NCBI GenBank assembly: GCA_913043275.1
Contig: CAJWLL010000012.1
Coordinates: forward strand, 1 to 48,646
Length of the DNA stretch: 48,646 nt
Direction of reading: 5' to 3'
DNA from: an uncultured Flavobacteriaceae bacterium
Lineage (GTDB): Bacteria; Bacteroidota; Bacteroidia; Flavobacteriales; Flavobacteriaceae
The translations under genes were made by a program, and so were the position numbers. Of this stretch, positions 15,376 through 23,978 are shown piece by piece. Below the pieces are notes generated by a model. It ran no database searches. It worked only from the letters and a program-made list of their open reading frames with translations, and was not told the DNA's origin. Every line of letters starts with the position of its first letter. Within the stretch, counting starts at the first letter, position 1.

Positions 15376-16656
15376 ATGAAAAAACTGAACATACTGGTAT
15401 TGGGCAGCGGAGGTAGAGAACACACCTTTTGTTGGAAACTTGCCCAAAGCAAAACGATCGATCAACTTTTTTTAGCTCCAGGAAATGCCGGCACGGCTGC
15501 ATTGGCAACCAACCTTGACATAGGTGTTAACGACTTCGAATCTGTGAAAAAGGCGGTCATTCAAAACAACATAAATCTTGTGTTAGTTGGCCCTGAAGAT
15601 CCTTTGGTTAACGGCATTCACGATTTCTTTTTAGACGACCCTCAATTGAATAAGATTCCCCTTATCGGACCGCAAAAGCTTGGGGCTAAACTAGAAGGAA
15701 GCAAAGAGTTTGCTAAGGCCTTTATGAGTCGACACAACATACCCACGGCTCAATACGGGAGCTTTACCTCCGAAAAAATAGAAGAAGGCTACGACTTTTT
15801 AGAGCAAATGAAACCGCCCTACGTACTTAAAGCAGATGGTTTAGCTGCAGGCAAAGGAGTTCTTATTATCAATGACTTAGCAACAGCTAAAAAAGAGCTC
15901 TCCAACATGCTTTTGGATCAAAAATTTGGAAAGGCCTCTTCCAAGGTCGTCATCGAAGAGTTTTTGAGCGGGATAGAGTTGTCCTGCTTCGTTTTGACCG
16001 ATGGTTCAAACTATGTCACCCTTCCAATGGCCAAGGACTACAAGCGCATTGGCGAGGGAGATACTGGTTTGAATACAGGAGGAATGGGCGCTGTATCTCC
16101 TGTTCCTTTTGCCGATGAAAAATTTTATAAGGTCATCCAAGATACCATTGTCCAACCCACCATAGACGGACTTAAAAAAGACAAAATCCCTTATGTTGGC
16201 TTTGTATTTATAGGATTGATTCGGGTAGGAGATGCCCCTTATGTCATAGAATACAATGTCAGAATGGGCGATCCCGAAACCCAAGTCGTTTTGCCAAGAA
16301 TAAAAAATGACTTGGCAGAAATGCTCTACGCCACAGCAAAGGGCAAACTGGATCAAATTGAACTTTTGGTCGAAGACCAAAGCGCGACTACAGTGGTTGC
16401 AGTTTCTGGTGGATATCCCGAGGCTTATGAAAAAGGAAAAACAATAAAAGGATTGCCATCTTCATACAACAGCATCATATTTCATGCGGGGACAATATTT
16501 AAAGAGGGAGAAATATTGACCAATGGCGGCAGGGTCTTAGCGGTCACTTCCCTTGGTGACAACTACAAAGATGCACTATTACAATCCTATAAGCTTTTGG
16601 AAGAAATCAACTTTGAAGGGATGTTCTTCAGAAAAGACATTGGGTTCGATCTATAA
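15376..16656 (+). CDS. purD: phosphoribosylamine-glycine ligase (GAR synthetase)
   Basis: PurD is the ATP-grasp enzyme that joins glycine to 5-phosphoribosylamine in purine synthesis. The 426-residue protein begins MKKLNILVLGSGGREHTFCWKLA, with the GSGGREH signature at ~10-16. Further features are LVGPEDPLVNGI, the ATP-grasp lysine region YVLKADGLAAGKGV (~154-167), GGMGAVSP, and the metal-binding EYNVRMGDPETQ (~295-306). The C-terminus ends 6 bases inside the convergent DUF6341-like gene. The other purine genes are not nearby. Confidence 0.96.
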   Translation: MKKLNILVLGSGGREHTFCWKLAQSKTIDQLFLAPGNAGTAALATNLDIGVNDFESVKKAVIQNNINLVLVGPEDPLVNGIHDFFLDDPQLNKIPLIGPQKLGAKLEGSKEFAKAFMSRHNIPTAQYGSFTSEKIEEGYDFLEQMKPPYVLKADGLAAGKGVLIINDLATAKKELSNMLLDQKFGKASSKVVIEEFLSGIELSCFVLTDGSNYVTLPMAKDYKRIGEGDTGLNTGGMGAVSPVPFADEKFYKVIQDTIVQPTIDGLKKDKIPYVGFVFIGLIRVGDAPYVIEYNVRMGDPETQVVLPRIKNDLAEMLYATAKGKLDQIELLVEDQSATTVVAVSGGYPEAYEKGKTIKGLPSSYNSIIFHAGTIFKEGEILTNGGRVLAVTSLGDNYKDALLQSYKLLEEINFEGMFFRKDIGFDL

Positions 16657-16878
16657 AAATGAATGAGCAGAGGGATTTTTGTTTTCTTCTCCACTTTTGT
16701 CGAATTTTCGCAATTGGTTGATCCAGTATACGGCAGCAACAGAACCAATCGTTAAAAAAAGAAAACTCATTCCATTGGCCAACCACCAGCTAAAGGGTTC
16801 TAGTTGGGCAAGCAATTGATAGGGAAAGAACAATAGGTCTACAAATAAACTAGCAATGGCTTCGAAAAAATTTTTCAT
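16651..16878 (-). CDS. small membrane protein, probable DUF6341 family
   Basis: This 75-residue protein has an N-terminal amphipathic or hydrophobic stretch (residues ~3-25, FFEAIASLFVDLLFFPYQLLAQLE), a WWLANGMSFLFL transmembrane helix (~31-53), a short basic segment and a polar tail ending NPSAHSFL. I recognise the pattern as a small flavobacterial membrane family (DUF6341) typically encoded next to purD; this is from memory. Its function is unknown. A TACTTTTG promoter box lies 22 bases upstream on the minus strand. Confidence 0.7.
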   Translation of the reverse strand: MKNFFEAIASLFVDLLFFPYQLLAQLEPFSWWLANGMSFLFLTIGSVAAVYWINQLRKFDKSGEENKNPSAHSFL

Positions 16879-16900
16879 TAACAGGTCTTTAATTATATTG

Positions 16901-16908
16901 CAAAAGTA
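16901..16908 (-). promoter_or_regulatory. -7 promoter box (TACTTTTG) for the DUF6341-like gene
   Basis: The minus strand reads TACTTTTG, matching TAnnTTTG, 22 bases from the ATG at 16878. The same 42-base gap must also hold the plus-strand start signals for the divergent gene at 16921, so the two promoters probably overlap. Confidence 0.45.
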
Positions 16909-16920
16909 ATAAAATCAGAT

Positions 16921-17889
16921 ATGATAGTAAAGATTTTCAATACAATTGGTCCTAGAGCCTGTTTTACTTCAATATTTCTTATCATCTCTTCGGTTTTTTT
17001 TTCTTTTCTACTCGAGAAAAACGTTGCTCAACTGCTTGAAAAATGGGCCGATATTATTTCCAAAATCTTTCTCATGATCTCTTTCATTACGATGATTACC
17101 CTATTGGAAATTCAAATCAAAGGAAGGAAAATAGAAGGCATTCACCTGATTTCTTTTCCCACGGTTTATCTCTTTTTTCCCAACGTTTACGAACTAAAAA
17201 CCATACCCATTCTTCAGGCTATTCTATTGACCTTCGGCTTATATGTTTTTATTAAAACCCGTCATTCCAAAAACACAGGAAAGTGGATTTTGGACCTGTC
17301 CTTGATAATATCCATTATCGTTCAATTCAACTATTTTTTTTCGATATTTTATTTGCTTCCCCTTTTTGTTTTTTTCCGTAGGGGACTAAAAGAAATCAAA
17401 AATATTTTTGCTTTATTGCTGCCTATTTTGATAATCCCTTATACGTTAAATAGCCTTTCGGTAATCTTGCCCTCCAAAACCTTTAACCTTATAAATCCAC
17501 CTGTCCAGATTAAGCTGTTGAATATTCAACTTATGTCCAATGCGGATATGGTTTGGTTGATCACCTTGCTGCTTGCTTCTCTGAGCTGTATAGTTCAGTT
17601 GTCAAGAAGAAATAGAAAACTTTTATACCCCGAGTTTTTTTCAGGATTTATTTACATGACTTTTTGGCTATTCTTCAGCATTGCTGTCGGATTATTGGGT
17701 CTACAAACAGCCTCTGGGCGCTGGTTTATCAGCTTTATTCCCGTAGCATATTTTTTTGGCGGATTTATTGAAAAAATCGAATCGAATTCTTTAAAAAATA
17801 ATTTGTTTACGATTCTGTTTTTGGGCATTGTGATCTTCAAGCTTTTTGACCATGGAATCATATCTTTAGAATTGCCTTTTCGAAACTGA
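16921..17889 (+). CDS. multi-pass membrane protein, possibly DUF6427 family
   Basis: This 322-residue protein is dominated by hydrophobic segments, about nine to ten predicted transmembrane helices by eye (for example residues ~13-31, ~46-63, ~72-86, ~91-110, ~120-150, ~155-180, ~203-220, ~238-262, ~270-285 and ~296-312). No catalytic motif is recognised. Polytopic proteins in this position between purD/DUF6341 and DUF4254 genes in flavobacteria are annotated DUF6427; that assignment is tentative. Its neighbours, including a GT9 gene, make a role in envelope polysaccharide or glycolipid handling conceivable but unproven. Confidence 0.6.
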   Translation: MIVKIFNTIGPRACFTSIFLIISSVFFSFLLEKNVAQLLEKWADIISKIFLMISFITMITLLEIQIKGRKIEGIHLISFPTVYLFFPNVYELKTIPILQAILLTFGLYVFIKTRHSKNTGKWILDLSLIISIIVQFNYFFSIFYLLPLFVFFRRGLKEIKNIFALLLPILIIPYTLNSLSVILPSKTFNLINPPVQIKLLNIQLMSNADMVWLITLLLASLSCIVQLSRRNRKLLYPEFFSGFIYMTFWLFFSIAVGLLGLQTASGRWFISFIPVAYFFGGFIEKIESNSLKNNLFTILFLGIVIFKLFDHGIISLELPFRN

Positions 17890-17910
17890 AAAAAATTGGT
17901 GATCAAATTG

Positions 17911-17928
17911 TATCTTCGTTTAAACGAA
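17911..17928 (+). promoter_or_regulatory. -7-like box overlapping a 14-bp palindrome upstream of the DUF4254 gene
   Basis: TATCTTCG at 17911-17918 is one base off TAnnTTTG. It overlaps the perfect palindrome TTCGTTTAAACGAA at 17915-17928, which ends eleven bases before the ATG at 17939. A palindrome over the presumed start of transcription could be an operator; no cognate regulator is visible. Confidence 0.45.
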
Positions 17929-17938
17929 AATCATAGAC

Positions 17939-18556
17939 ATGAGACAAGATTCTACCAGTCAACTTTCCATCAATATCTTTAGAGAAAGCATTGATAAATA
18001 TCACCTTATCAATGAGGTGGAGCAAGCTTTCGAAAATCTTTATCCTCCCGATGCCTTAGAGTATTTACTCTACCGAAAAAATTGGATCGACACGGTTCAA
18101 TGGCATTATGAAGACCTCATCAGAGATCCTGAGATCGACCCAATCGAGGGCATGAAACTCAAAAGATTGATTGACGCTTCCAACCAAGACAGAACTGAAA
18201 CAGTAGAATATATTGATAGTTATTTCCTCAATCAGTTCAAAGAGGTAGCACCACAGAAGGATGCAACGGTAAATTCTGAAAGTCCGGCATGGGCTTTGGA
18301 TCGTTTGTCTATTTTGGAATTGAAGATTTACCATATGGAAGAAGAGGCGAGCCGTCAAGAAGCCAGTGAATCGCATCGTGAAAAATGCAACACAAAACTT
18401 CAAGTATTATTGACACAAAGAGAGGATTTGGGTGCGGCCATTGACCATCTCCTTCAAGACATTGCAAGCGGTTCAAAATACATGAAGGTTTACAAACAAA
18501 TGAAAATGTACAACGACGAGGACACCAATCCCGTTTTGTACAGGGTTAAACCCTAG
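17939..18556 (+). CDS. DUF4254 domain-containing protein
   Basis: This 205-residue soluble protein is mostly alpha-helical by composition and contains DTVQWHYEDLIRDPEID (~49-65) and AWALDRLSILELKIYHMEEE (~115-134), which I recognise as DUF4254. The molecular function is not known. There is no signal peptide or membrane segment. The GT9 gene starts six bases downstream, and the pairing of DUF4254 with glycosyltransferase genes suggests a surface-polysaccharide link by context only. Confidence 0.75.
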   Translation: MRQDSTSQLSINIFRESIDKYHLINEVEQAFENLYPPDALEYLLYRKNWIDTVQWHYEDLIRDPEIDPIEGMKLKRLIDASNQDRTETVEYIDSYFLNQFKEVAPQKDATVNSESPAWALDRLSILELKIYHMEEEASRQEASESHREKCNTKLQVLLTQREDLGAAIDHLLQDIASGSKYMKVYKQMKMYNDEDTNPVLYRVKP

Positions 18557-18562
18557 TCATTT

Positions 18563-19591
18563 ATGAAAGACCCCCATCTACTATTGATTCGATTTTCCGC
18601 CTTGGGAGATGTAGCCATTACAATTCCAGTTATCCGTTGTCTTTACAAAACCTACCCCCGCCTTAAAATAACTTTTGTTAGCCGACCCCATTTCGCTCCA
18701 CTTTTTCAGGAATTTGAAAACTTTAATTTCTATCCCACAGATTTCAAAGGTCGGCATAAGGGGATAAAGGGCCTTTGGACTTTGTTCCAAGAACTCAAAA
18801 CCACCCCTTTTTCTGCTGTTGCAGATTTGCACAGTGTTTTGCGAATCTACCTACTTAACATCTTTTTTAGGTTGTATGGCTACAAGGTCAAATCCATTGA
18901 CAAAGGCCGAATGGAAAAAAAGGCGCTTACTCGAGCCAAAAACAAAAAGTTTCAACCGCTTACTCCCACTAGCTATCGCTATGCAGATGTTTTTAGAAAA
19001 TTGGGGTTCCCCATTTCATTCGATCAACATGAGTTTCCCGAAAAAAAAGAACTCCCTGCTCCCTTGTTACCGCTATATCAGACCAGTGAAAGGAAATGGA
19101 TAGGAATTTCCCCTTTTGCGGCGCATCCTGGGAAAATGTACCCCTTAGACCTTATGCAACAGATCATTAATTATTTACAAAAAGATTATCAGATTTTTCT
19201 TTTTGGTGCCGGTGTAAAAGAAAAGGATATCCTAGAAGTGTGGGAAAAAGCCTATACAAATGTTTATAGTACCGCTGGAAAAATCAACCTCAAAATACAA
19301 CTCGATCTTATGGCCTATTTGGATTTGATGATTTCAATGGATTCTGCCAATGGCCATATGGCCGCCAATACAGGAATAAGGGTACTTACCCTATGGGGAA
19401 TTACCCATCCTTTTTGTGGGTTTTCTCCTTTCAATCAACCTTTGGATCACTCCCTCACCCTGGACAGAACCCGATACCCCCTTATTCCCACTTCTGTCTA
19501 CGGAGCAGATGTTCCCTTAGACTATAAGGACGCTTTCAGGTCTTTGGACCCTAAAACGGTTATCGAAAAAATCTTGGAATTACTAAAGTGA
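18563..19591 (+). CDS. glycosyltransferase family 9 (heptosyltransferase-like)
   Basis: This 342-residue protein begins LLLIRFSALGDVAITIPVIRCL (after a short lead), the hallmark of GT9/ADP-heptose:LPS heptosyltransferases, with the GD motif in ALGDVAIT. The C-terminal nucleotide-sugar half shows WIGISPFAAHPGKMYPLD (~180-197), ISMDSANGHMAANTG (~258-272), and LWGITHPFCGF. The acceptor is probably an LPS-core or related envelope glycan. ATG 18563 is six bases downstream of the DUF4254 stop, so they form one operon. It converges on the PaaE-like gene. Confidence 0.87.
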   Translation: MKDPHLLLIRFSALGDVAITIPVIRCLYKTYPRLKITFVSRPHFAPLFQEFENFNFYPTDFKGRHKGIKGLWTLFQELKTTPFSAVADLHSVLRIYLLNIFFRLYGYKVKSIDKGRMEKKALTRAKNKKFQPLTPTSYRYADVFRKLGFPISFDQHEFPEKKELPAPLLPLYQTSERKWIGISPFAAHPGKMYPLDLMQQIINYLQKDYQIFLFGAGVKEKDILEVWEKAYTNVYSTAGKINLKIQLDLMAYLDLMISMDSANGHMAANTGIRVLTLWGITHPFCGFSPFNQPLDHSLTLDRTRYPLIPTSVYGADVPLDYKDAFRSLDPKTVIEKILELLK

Positions 19592-19598
19592 GAAGGGC

Positions 19599-20636
19599 CT
19601 ATACATCGTCGTAATCCACTACCAAATGACTGCTGGTAGGATGTGCTTGGCAGGTCAAAATCAACCCCTCTTCGATTTCCTCATCGGTCAGGATTTGATT
19701 GGTCGCCATTTCTGCTGTTCCCGATTTGATCCTTGCTATACAGCTGGAGCAAACGCCCCCTTGGCATGAGTAAGGCACATCTAACTTATTTTGAAGGGCA
19801 GTGTCCAAAACACTTTTACCCTCGGGGATATCAATTTTATGCGTTAGCTCATCGTAGATGATTTCCAATGAAGCCCCTTCGGTTTTTCCTTCGATTTGTT
19901 CTGTTTTGGTTGATTTGCTAAACAATTCAAATAGAATTGATTTTTTTTCCACTCCATTTGTAGACAAAGTCTCCAATACGGTTTCAATCATGCTTTCAGG
20001 TCCGCAAAGGTAGAACTTATCGGCAGCCTCCCCCAAGTGTGTTAGGGCATTTTTGGCCACACTGGATTCGACATGACCAAAGAGGCTTCCCTCTATATTG
20101 GCTCGGCTGAAGACCCATTGAACGGAAAGGCGACCTTTAAAGTCTTTTTCCAAACCCTTCAATTCATCATAGAACATAGTGTCCTTTGGCGTCTTATTGC
20201 CATAAACCAAATGAAAACGATTGTCGGGATGATCCAAAAGAGCTGTTTTTAGAATGGACATGATGGGCGTTATTCCACTTCCTGCTGCAAATCCAGACAG
20301 CGTTTGAGCTTGTTTAGATGAGTCATATTGAAAGCGACCCTCGGGAGGGGCTACCATTATACTGTCATTTTCACGCAATGTTCGATTGGCATAGGTTGAG
20401 AAAACACCTTCGGGAACCTCTTTGACGCCTACTTGAAGTCCCTCGTCCAGACTACTACAGATGGAGTAGGATCTTCTTACTGATTTTTCGTTGATTCTTG
20501 TTTCAAGAGTCAAGTATTGACCCGCTTTAAATTTAAACCTTTCTTTTTCTGCTTCGGGAACTCTAAAAGAAATCAAAACAGCTTTCGGAGTATTTCTGGT
20601 GATTTTGGAAACTATTAGGGAATACATTTCTGCCAT
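19599..20636 (-). CDS. PaaE-like NAD(P)H:ferredoxin-type oxidoreductase with C-terminal 2Fe-2S domain
   Basis: This 345-residue flavoprotein has an FAD-binding barrel with the RxYS motif in SVRRSYSICSS (~52-62), an NAD(P)-binding domain (AAGSGITPIMSILK, ~116-129; YLCGPESMI, ~209-217), and a plant-type 2Fe-2S ferredoxin domain with cysteines 291, 296, 299 and 329. The order matches PaaE, the reductase of phenylacetyl-CoA epoxidase, and related electron-transfer reductases. No paaABCD genes are nearby, so in this organism it may serve another oxygenase or desaturase. A TAACTTTG promoter box lies 14 bases upstream of the first ATG; an ATG three codons later is possible. Confidence 0.85.
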   Translation of the reverse strand: MAEMYSLIVSKITRNTPKAVLISFRVPEAEKERFKFKAGQYLTLETRINEKSVRRSYSICSSLDEGLQVGVKEVPEGVFSTYANRTLRENDSIMVAPPEGRFQYDSSKQAQTLSGFAAGSGITPIMSILKTALLDHPDNRFHLVYGNKTPKDTMFYDELKGLEKDFKGRLSVQWVFSRANIEGSLFGHVESSVAKNALTHLGEAADKFYLCGPESMIETVLETLSTNGVEKKSILFELFSKSTKTEQIEGKTEGASLEIIYDELTHKIDIPEGKSVLDTALQNKLDVPYSCQGGVCSSCIARIKSGTAEMATNQILTDEEIEEGLILTCQAHPTSSHLVVDYDDV

Positions 20637-20650
20637 AGCGTGTTTTTTTG

Positions 20651-20658
20651 CAAAGTTA
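20651..20658 (-). promoter_or_regulatory. -7 promoter box (TAACTTTG) for the PaaE-like gene
   Basis: The minus strand reads TAACTTTG, an exact TAnnTTTG match, with a TTG 16 bases further upstream as a possible -33 element. The first ATG of the gene is 14 bases downstream. Confidence 0.55.
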
Positions 20659-20921
20659 TTTTAAAATAACAAAACAATATCAAAGCTTTTAAATAAGGTG
20701 TTTTATCGAGTACCTAAATGACTGCCCTTTTGCCAATTTTGAACCCAATTCCCTAATTCTGTTTAAAGAAACTGTAAAAAGTAAATGTAAAACTTCACGA
20801 CTAATTTTTAGATTTCCAGTCATGAATTATATTCTGACACCTTTGTTTAATTGGAGTCGTTTTTTAATACTTAGTTATACTAAACCGAATCTTTTACAGT
20901 TATATATACAAACTTTTTCCA
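20659..20921. other. non-coding gap between the PaaE-like gene and sprE
   Basis: About 260 AT-rich bases with no open frame of note. It must hold the sprE promoter, but no clean TAnnTTTG is seen on the plus strand near 20922. AACTGTAAAA near 20770 and TTTTACAGTT near 20893 are inverted copies about 115 bases apart, and short GACT/AGTC arms occur near 20800-20825. These could be regulatory or could encode a small RNA; nothing firmer can be said. Confidence 0.4.
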
Positions 20922-23405
20922 TTGAAAAAAGGAGTGAATTTTTTGGCATTACGAACAGGCATCTTGCTCTTGTTATGGAGCTGTTCTACCCAAAATAATA
21001 AAATGCTCAACAGGGGTTACCACTCTATAAACACTAAGTACAATGTGCTTTTTAATGGAATCGAAGCTTTTAATGTTGGTCAATCCATTTTGGAGCAAGC
21101 TCATGATGACAATTTTTTCGAATTTTTAAATGTAGAGCCTATTGCCTTAAACGGAGAGCAAATGGATCAAACCACGATTGTACCCGGCTTTGATCGTGCC
21201 GAGGAAAAAGCAGTAAAAGCAATTCAAAAACACTCAATGAAAATCAATGGGATCCAGTACAATAATAAAATTGATGAGGCCTATTTGCTTTTGGGCAAAG
21301 CCCGCTATTTTGACCGACGTTTTTTCCCCGCCATGGAAGCATTTAATTATTTATTGGAAAACTACGCAGACGGTAAAACTTATGTCGAAGGGAGAATATG
21401 GCGTGAAAAAACCAACATTCGATTGAGGAATAATGAGCTTGCCATAAAAAATCTTAGGAGTTTGGCCAGGTCAATAACTCCAACTAGTAAATTCCATAGC
21501 GAGGCCAATGCTACTATATCCCAGGCCTTTATAAACATAAAGCAGTTGGATTCGGCGATTTACTACATCAAAAATGCTGCTCTTACCGCCAAAACCAAAC
21601 GTGAAAAAGGGCGTTACTACTTTCTATCAGGTCAACTTTATGAAAGCCTCAAAAAGTCCGATTCTGCTCTCTGGGCCTTTGAAAAAGTTGTAGCACTCAA
21701 TAGAAAAACCCCGCGAAAATACTGGATCAATGCCCAGATCAAAAGACTTCAAATCATAAGCTTACGGGATAGCTTGGACCCAATGGAATCGTATGAAAAA
21801 CTCGCCAATAATTATGAAAATTACATCTTTGACCATTGGATCAATCGTGCTATAGGCATTCACTATTTTCAGCAACATGAAGATAGCCTGGGGGAATATC
21901 ACCTTAGCCAATCTTTAAAATCTGTAAATCTGGATTTACCAACCAAAAAGGCTAATTATAGAGATTTGGCCAATTTCAATTTTACCGGAGGCAAATATGT
22001 TCTTGCCGGGGCATATCTTGATAGTCTGCTAAGTACGATGCCTGAAAAAACAACCCTCAAAAGGAGAATACAAAGAGAAAAGGATAACCTCAACGGCGTG
22101 ATCAAATATGAAAATATAGCCCAAACTACAGATAGCTTACTTTACCTCACTGGCCTAAGCAAAGCCTCTCAAATGGAGCATTTTAAAAAACACATTGAAG
22201 CGAAAGAAGCTCAGGCACTTGCAAAAGTTGCTACAGAAGAAAGAGGGATTTTTCCATTTTTTGGCAAAGCCTCTCAAGCCAGTGCTTTTTATTTCTACAA
22301 TCCCAAGCTGGTGGTCCAAGGTCAACAAAAATTTCTCTCTACATGGGGTGACCGGCCCAATTCAGACAATTGGGCGATTGCATCAGCCATAAGTTCAATC
22401 GGAAAGGAGCCTCTTGGAATCAGAGATCAAGAAAAGTCAAAAAGCGAAGCTTTTTTTGTTGAGAAGCCAGAGAATTATGTAAACACATTGCCCAAGACCA
22501 AATTAGAGATAGACAGTATCAAAAATCTAAACCAGAATGCATATTTACAGTTGGGTATGATTTATAAAGAGAGCTTTAAAAATTATGCTTTGGCACAAGA
22601 ACGATTGGAGCACTTGCTTCAACTCAATCCTTCAGGAGAGATTGAAGCACCGGCACTCTATCATCTCTATAAGATTGATGAAAAGTCATCGCCTGAAAAA
22701 GCAGAGCAATACTATAACCGTATTCTTACAAACCATCCGGAATCGCCCTACTCCATAATTCTTTCCAATCCAGAGGAATTTGGCCATTCCGATTTTCAAA
22801 CTCCAGAAAATCTATATGAGAGTCTAGTTAAAATCTATCAAAAAGGGGATTTTGATCAATTAGAAGAAAAAGCTAAATCTTTCCGAGTACTTATAAGCGG
22901 GACTACTGTTCAGCCAAAATTCGACCTTTTAATGGCTATTTTTGAGGGACGTTTGAAAGGAAGGCATAAGTTAAAAAAAGCATTAGTAAACATCGTACTA
23001 AAATACCCCGAATCTCCTGAAGCAAATAAGGCACATGAGATTATGGATCAATTTAAAGGGGCAGACTTAATTGAAAACAACAACAAAACATATCTCAATT
23101 ACAAATGGATTTTTACTTTCAAAGTTAGGGATACTGCTTCTCTAAATAAGATTAAAAGCAAACTCCAGAATGCTTTGGACGAAACTCCCAAAACACAATG
23201 GTTTTTGTCTGAGGACCGATTCGATCAAAATCAAACCTATTTAGTTTTGCATGGAATTCGTAACATAAGAAAGCTCAATGAGTGGAAAAAGAGATTTGAT
23301 GGGACTGAAGAAGAAATTTTAAGTTCAAATAATTTTGTAGCTTTATCGGCTGATTACAAAAAAATGCTTTTAGACAAAACACAACTTACCAATGAAAAAG
23401 AATGA
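20922..23405 (+). CDS. sprE: type IX secretion / gliding motility lipoprotein SprE (PorW-like), TPR repeats
   Basis: SprE (PorW) is an envelope lipoprotein needed for type IX secretion and gliding in Flavobacterium, and is thought to bridge parts of the secretion machine. The 827-residue protein has a signal peptide ending LLLLWSC, making Cys21 the lipidated residue. The conserved N-terminal NRGYHSINTKYNVLFNG segment follows, then helical TPR-like pairs through most of the body (e.g. ~115-160, ~205-250, ~555-620). The start is TTG, required by the signal peptide position. It overlaps bactofilin by 14 bases and leads into the atp cluster, a synteny I recall from other flavobacteria. Confidence 0.85.
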   Translation: MKKGVNFLALRTGILLLLWSCSTQNNKMLNRGYHSINTKYNVLFNGIEAFNVGQSILEQAHDDNFFEFLNVEPIALNGEQMDQTTIVPGFDRAEEKAVKAIQKHSMKINGIQYNNKIDEAYLLLGKARYFDRRFFPAMEAFNYLLENYADGKTYVEGRIWREKTNIRLRNNELAIKNLRSLARSITPTSKFHSEANATISQAFINIKQLDSAIYYIKNAALTAKTKREKGRYYFLSGQLYESLKKSDSALWAFEKVVALNRKTPRKYWINAQIKRLQIISLRDSLDPMESYEKLANNYENYIFDHWINRAIGIHYFQQHEDSLGEYHLSQSLKSVNLDLPTKKANYRDLANFNFTGGKYVLAGAYLDSLLSTMPEKTTLKRRIQREKDNLNGVIKYENIAQTTDSLLYLTGLSKASQMEHFKKHIEAKEAQALAKVATEERGIFPFFGKASQASAFYFYNPKLVVQGQQKFLSTWGDRPNSDNWAIASAISSIGKEPLGIRDQEKSKSEAFFVEKPENYVNTLPKTKLEIDSIKNLNQNAYLQLGMIYKESFKNYALAQERLEHLLQLNPSGEIEAPALYHLYKIDEKSSPEKAEQYYNRILTNHPESPYSIILSNPEEFGHSDFQTPENLYESLVKIYQKGDFDQLEEKAKSFRVLISGTTVQPKFDLLMAIFEGRLKGRHKLKKALVNIVLKYPESPEANKAHEIMDQFKGADLIENNNKTYLNYKWIFTFKVRDTASLNKIKSKLQNALDETPKTQWFLSEDRFDQNQTYLVLHGIRNIRKLNEWKKRFDGTEEEILSSNNFVALSADYKKMLLDKTQLTNEKE

Positions 23406-23790
23406 GATAAACGGTCATTACAGTCGTATAGAAAACTCTACCAAAGTAAAAGGAGAAATTCTGTCTAAGGGAGATTTTAGAATTGATGGCCTACTTGAGG
23501 GATCTATCAAAACAAATGGCAAAGTTGTTGTAGGCTTGGATGGTAGTATAAAAGGAGCAGTGACTTGCTCAAATGCTGATATTGAAGGAAAAATCAACGG
23601 CAACCTTTTTGTATCCGAAACCCTTAGCCTTAGGTCAACAAGCATCATTGAGGGTGATGTCGTGATTGGAAAATTGATCGTAGAGTCCGGTGCTACTTTA
23701 AACGCTAACTGCTCCATGAATGAAGAGGGTAAAAAATCCGACTTTAAGGTGGTGAAAAACGCCAACGAAACTCATGAAAAAACAGCCTAG
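23392..23790 (+). CDS. bactofilin (polymer-forming cytoskeletal protein)
   Basis: This 132-residue protein is a bactofilin: a short N-terminal tail, a beta-helical core (~20-115) with repeated G-x-V/I patterns such as KVKGEILSKGDFRIDGLLEG and GKVVVGLDGSIKGAV, and a polar C-terminal tail. Bactofilins self-polymerise into filaments that localise cell-wall or envelope machinery. The position between sprE and atpZ, with overlaps at both ends (14 and 17 bases), implies tight co-expression. Which envelope process it organises here is not known; the adjacent T9SS component is suggestive only. Confidence 0.9.
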   Translation: MKKNEINGHYSRIENSTKVKGEILSKGDFRIDGLLEGSIKTNGKVVVGLDGSIKGAVTCSNADIEGKINGNLFVSETLSLRSTSIIEGDVVIGKLIVESGATLNANCSMNEEGKKSDFKVVKNANETHEKTA

Positions 23791-23974
23791 AAATTGGCTG
23801 ATCTTTTCTGGCCTTGCTTTTCAAATAGGCACAATCATGTACGTAATGATTTATTTGGGAGGTTGGATCCAAGAAAAATGGGACATTGCTTCCAAATTTC
23901 CTAAACTTGCCACTTCATCTATAGGATTAGTTTTAGTACTTATCATCATCATTAAGCAAAGCAAAAGAGACTAA
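23774..23974 (+). CDS. atpZ: AtpZ/AtpI-family small membrane protein
   Basis: This 66-residue protein has two transmembrane helices (residues ~9-29 and ~46-62) with a short polar turn between. AtpZ/AtpI proteins assist c-ring assembly or Mg2+ handling for the F-type ATP synthase and are usually encoded just before atpB. The helix 1 pattern FQIGTIMYVMIYLGGWI fits the family. It starts inside the bactofilin gene (17-base overlap) and ends four bases before the next gene. Confidence 0.82.
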   Translation: MKKQPRNWLIFSGLAFQIGTIMYVMIYLGGWIQEKWDIASKFPKLATSSIGLVLVLIIIIKQSKRD

Positions 23975-23978
23975 AAAT

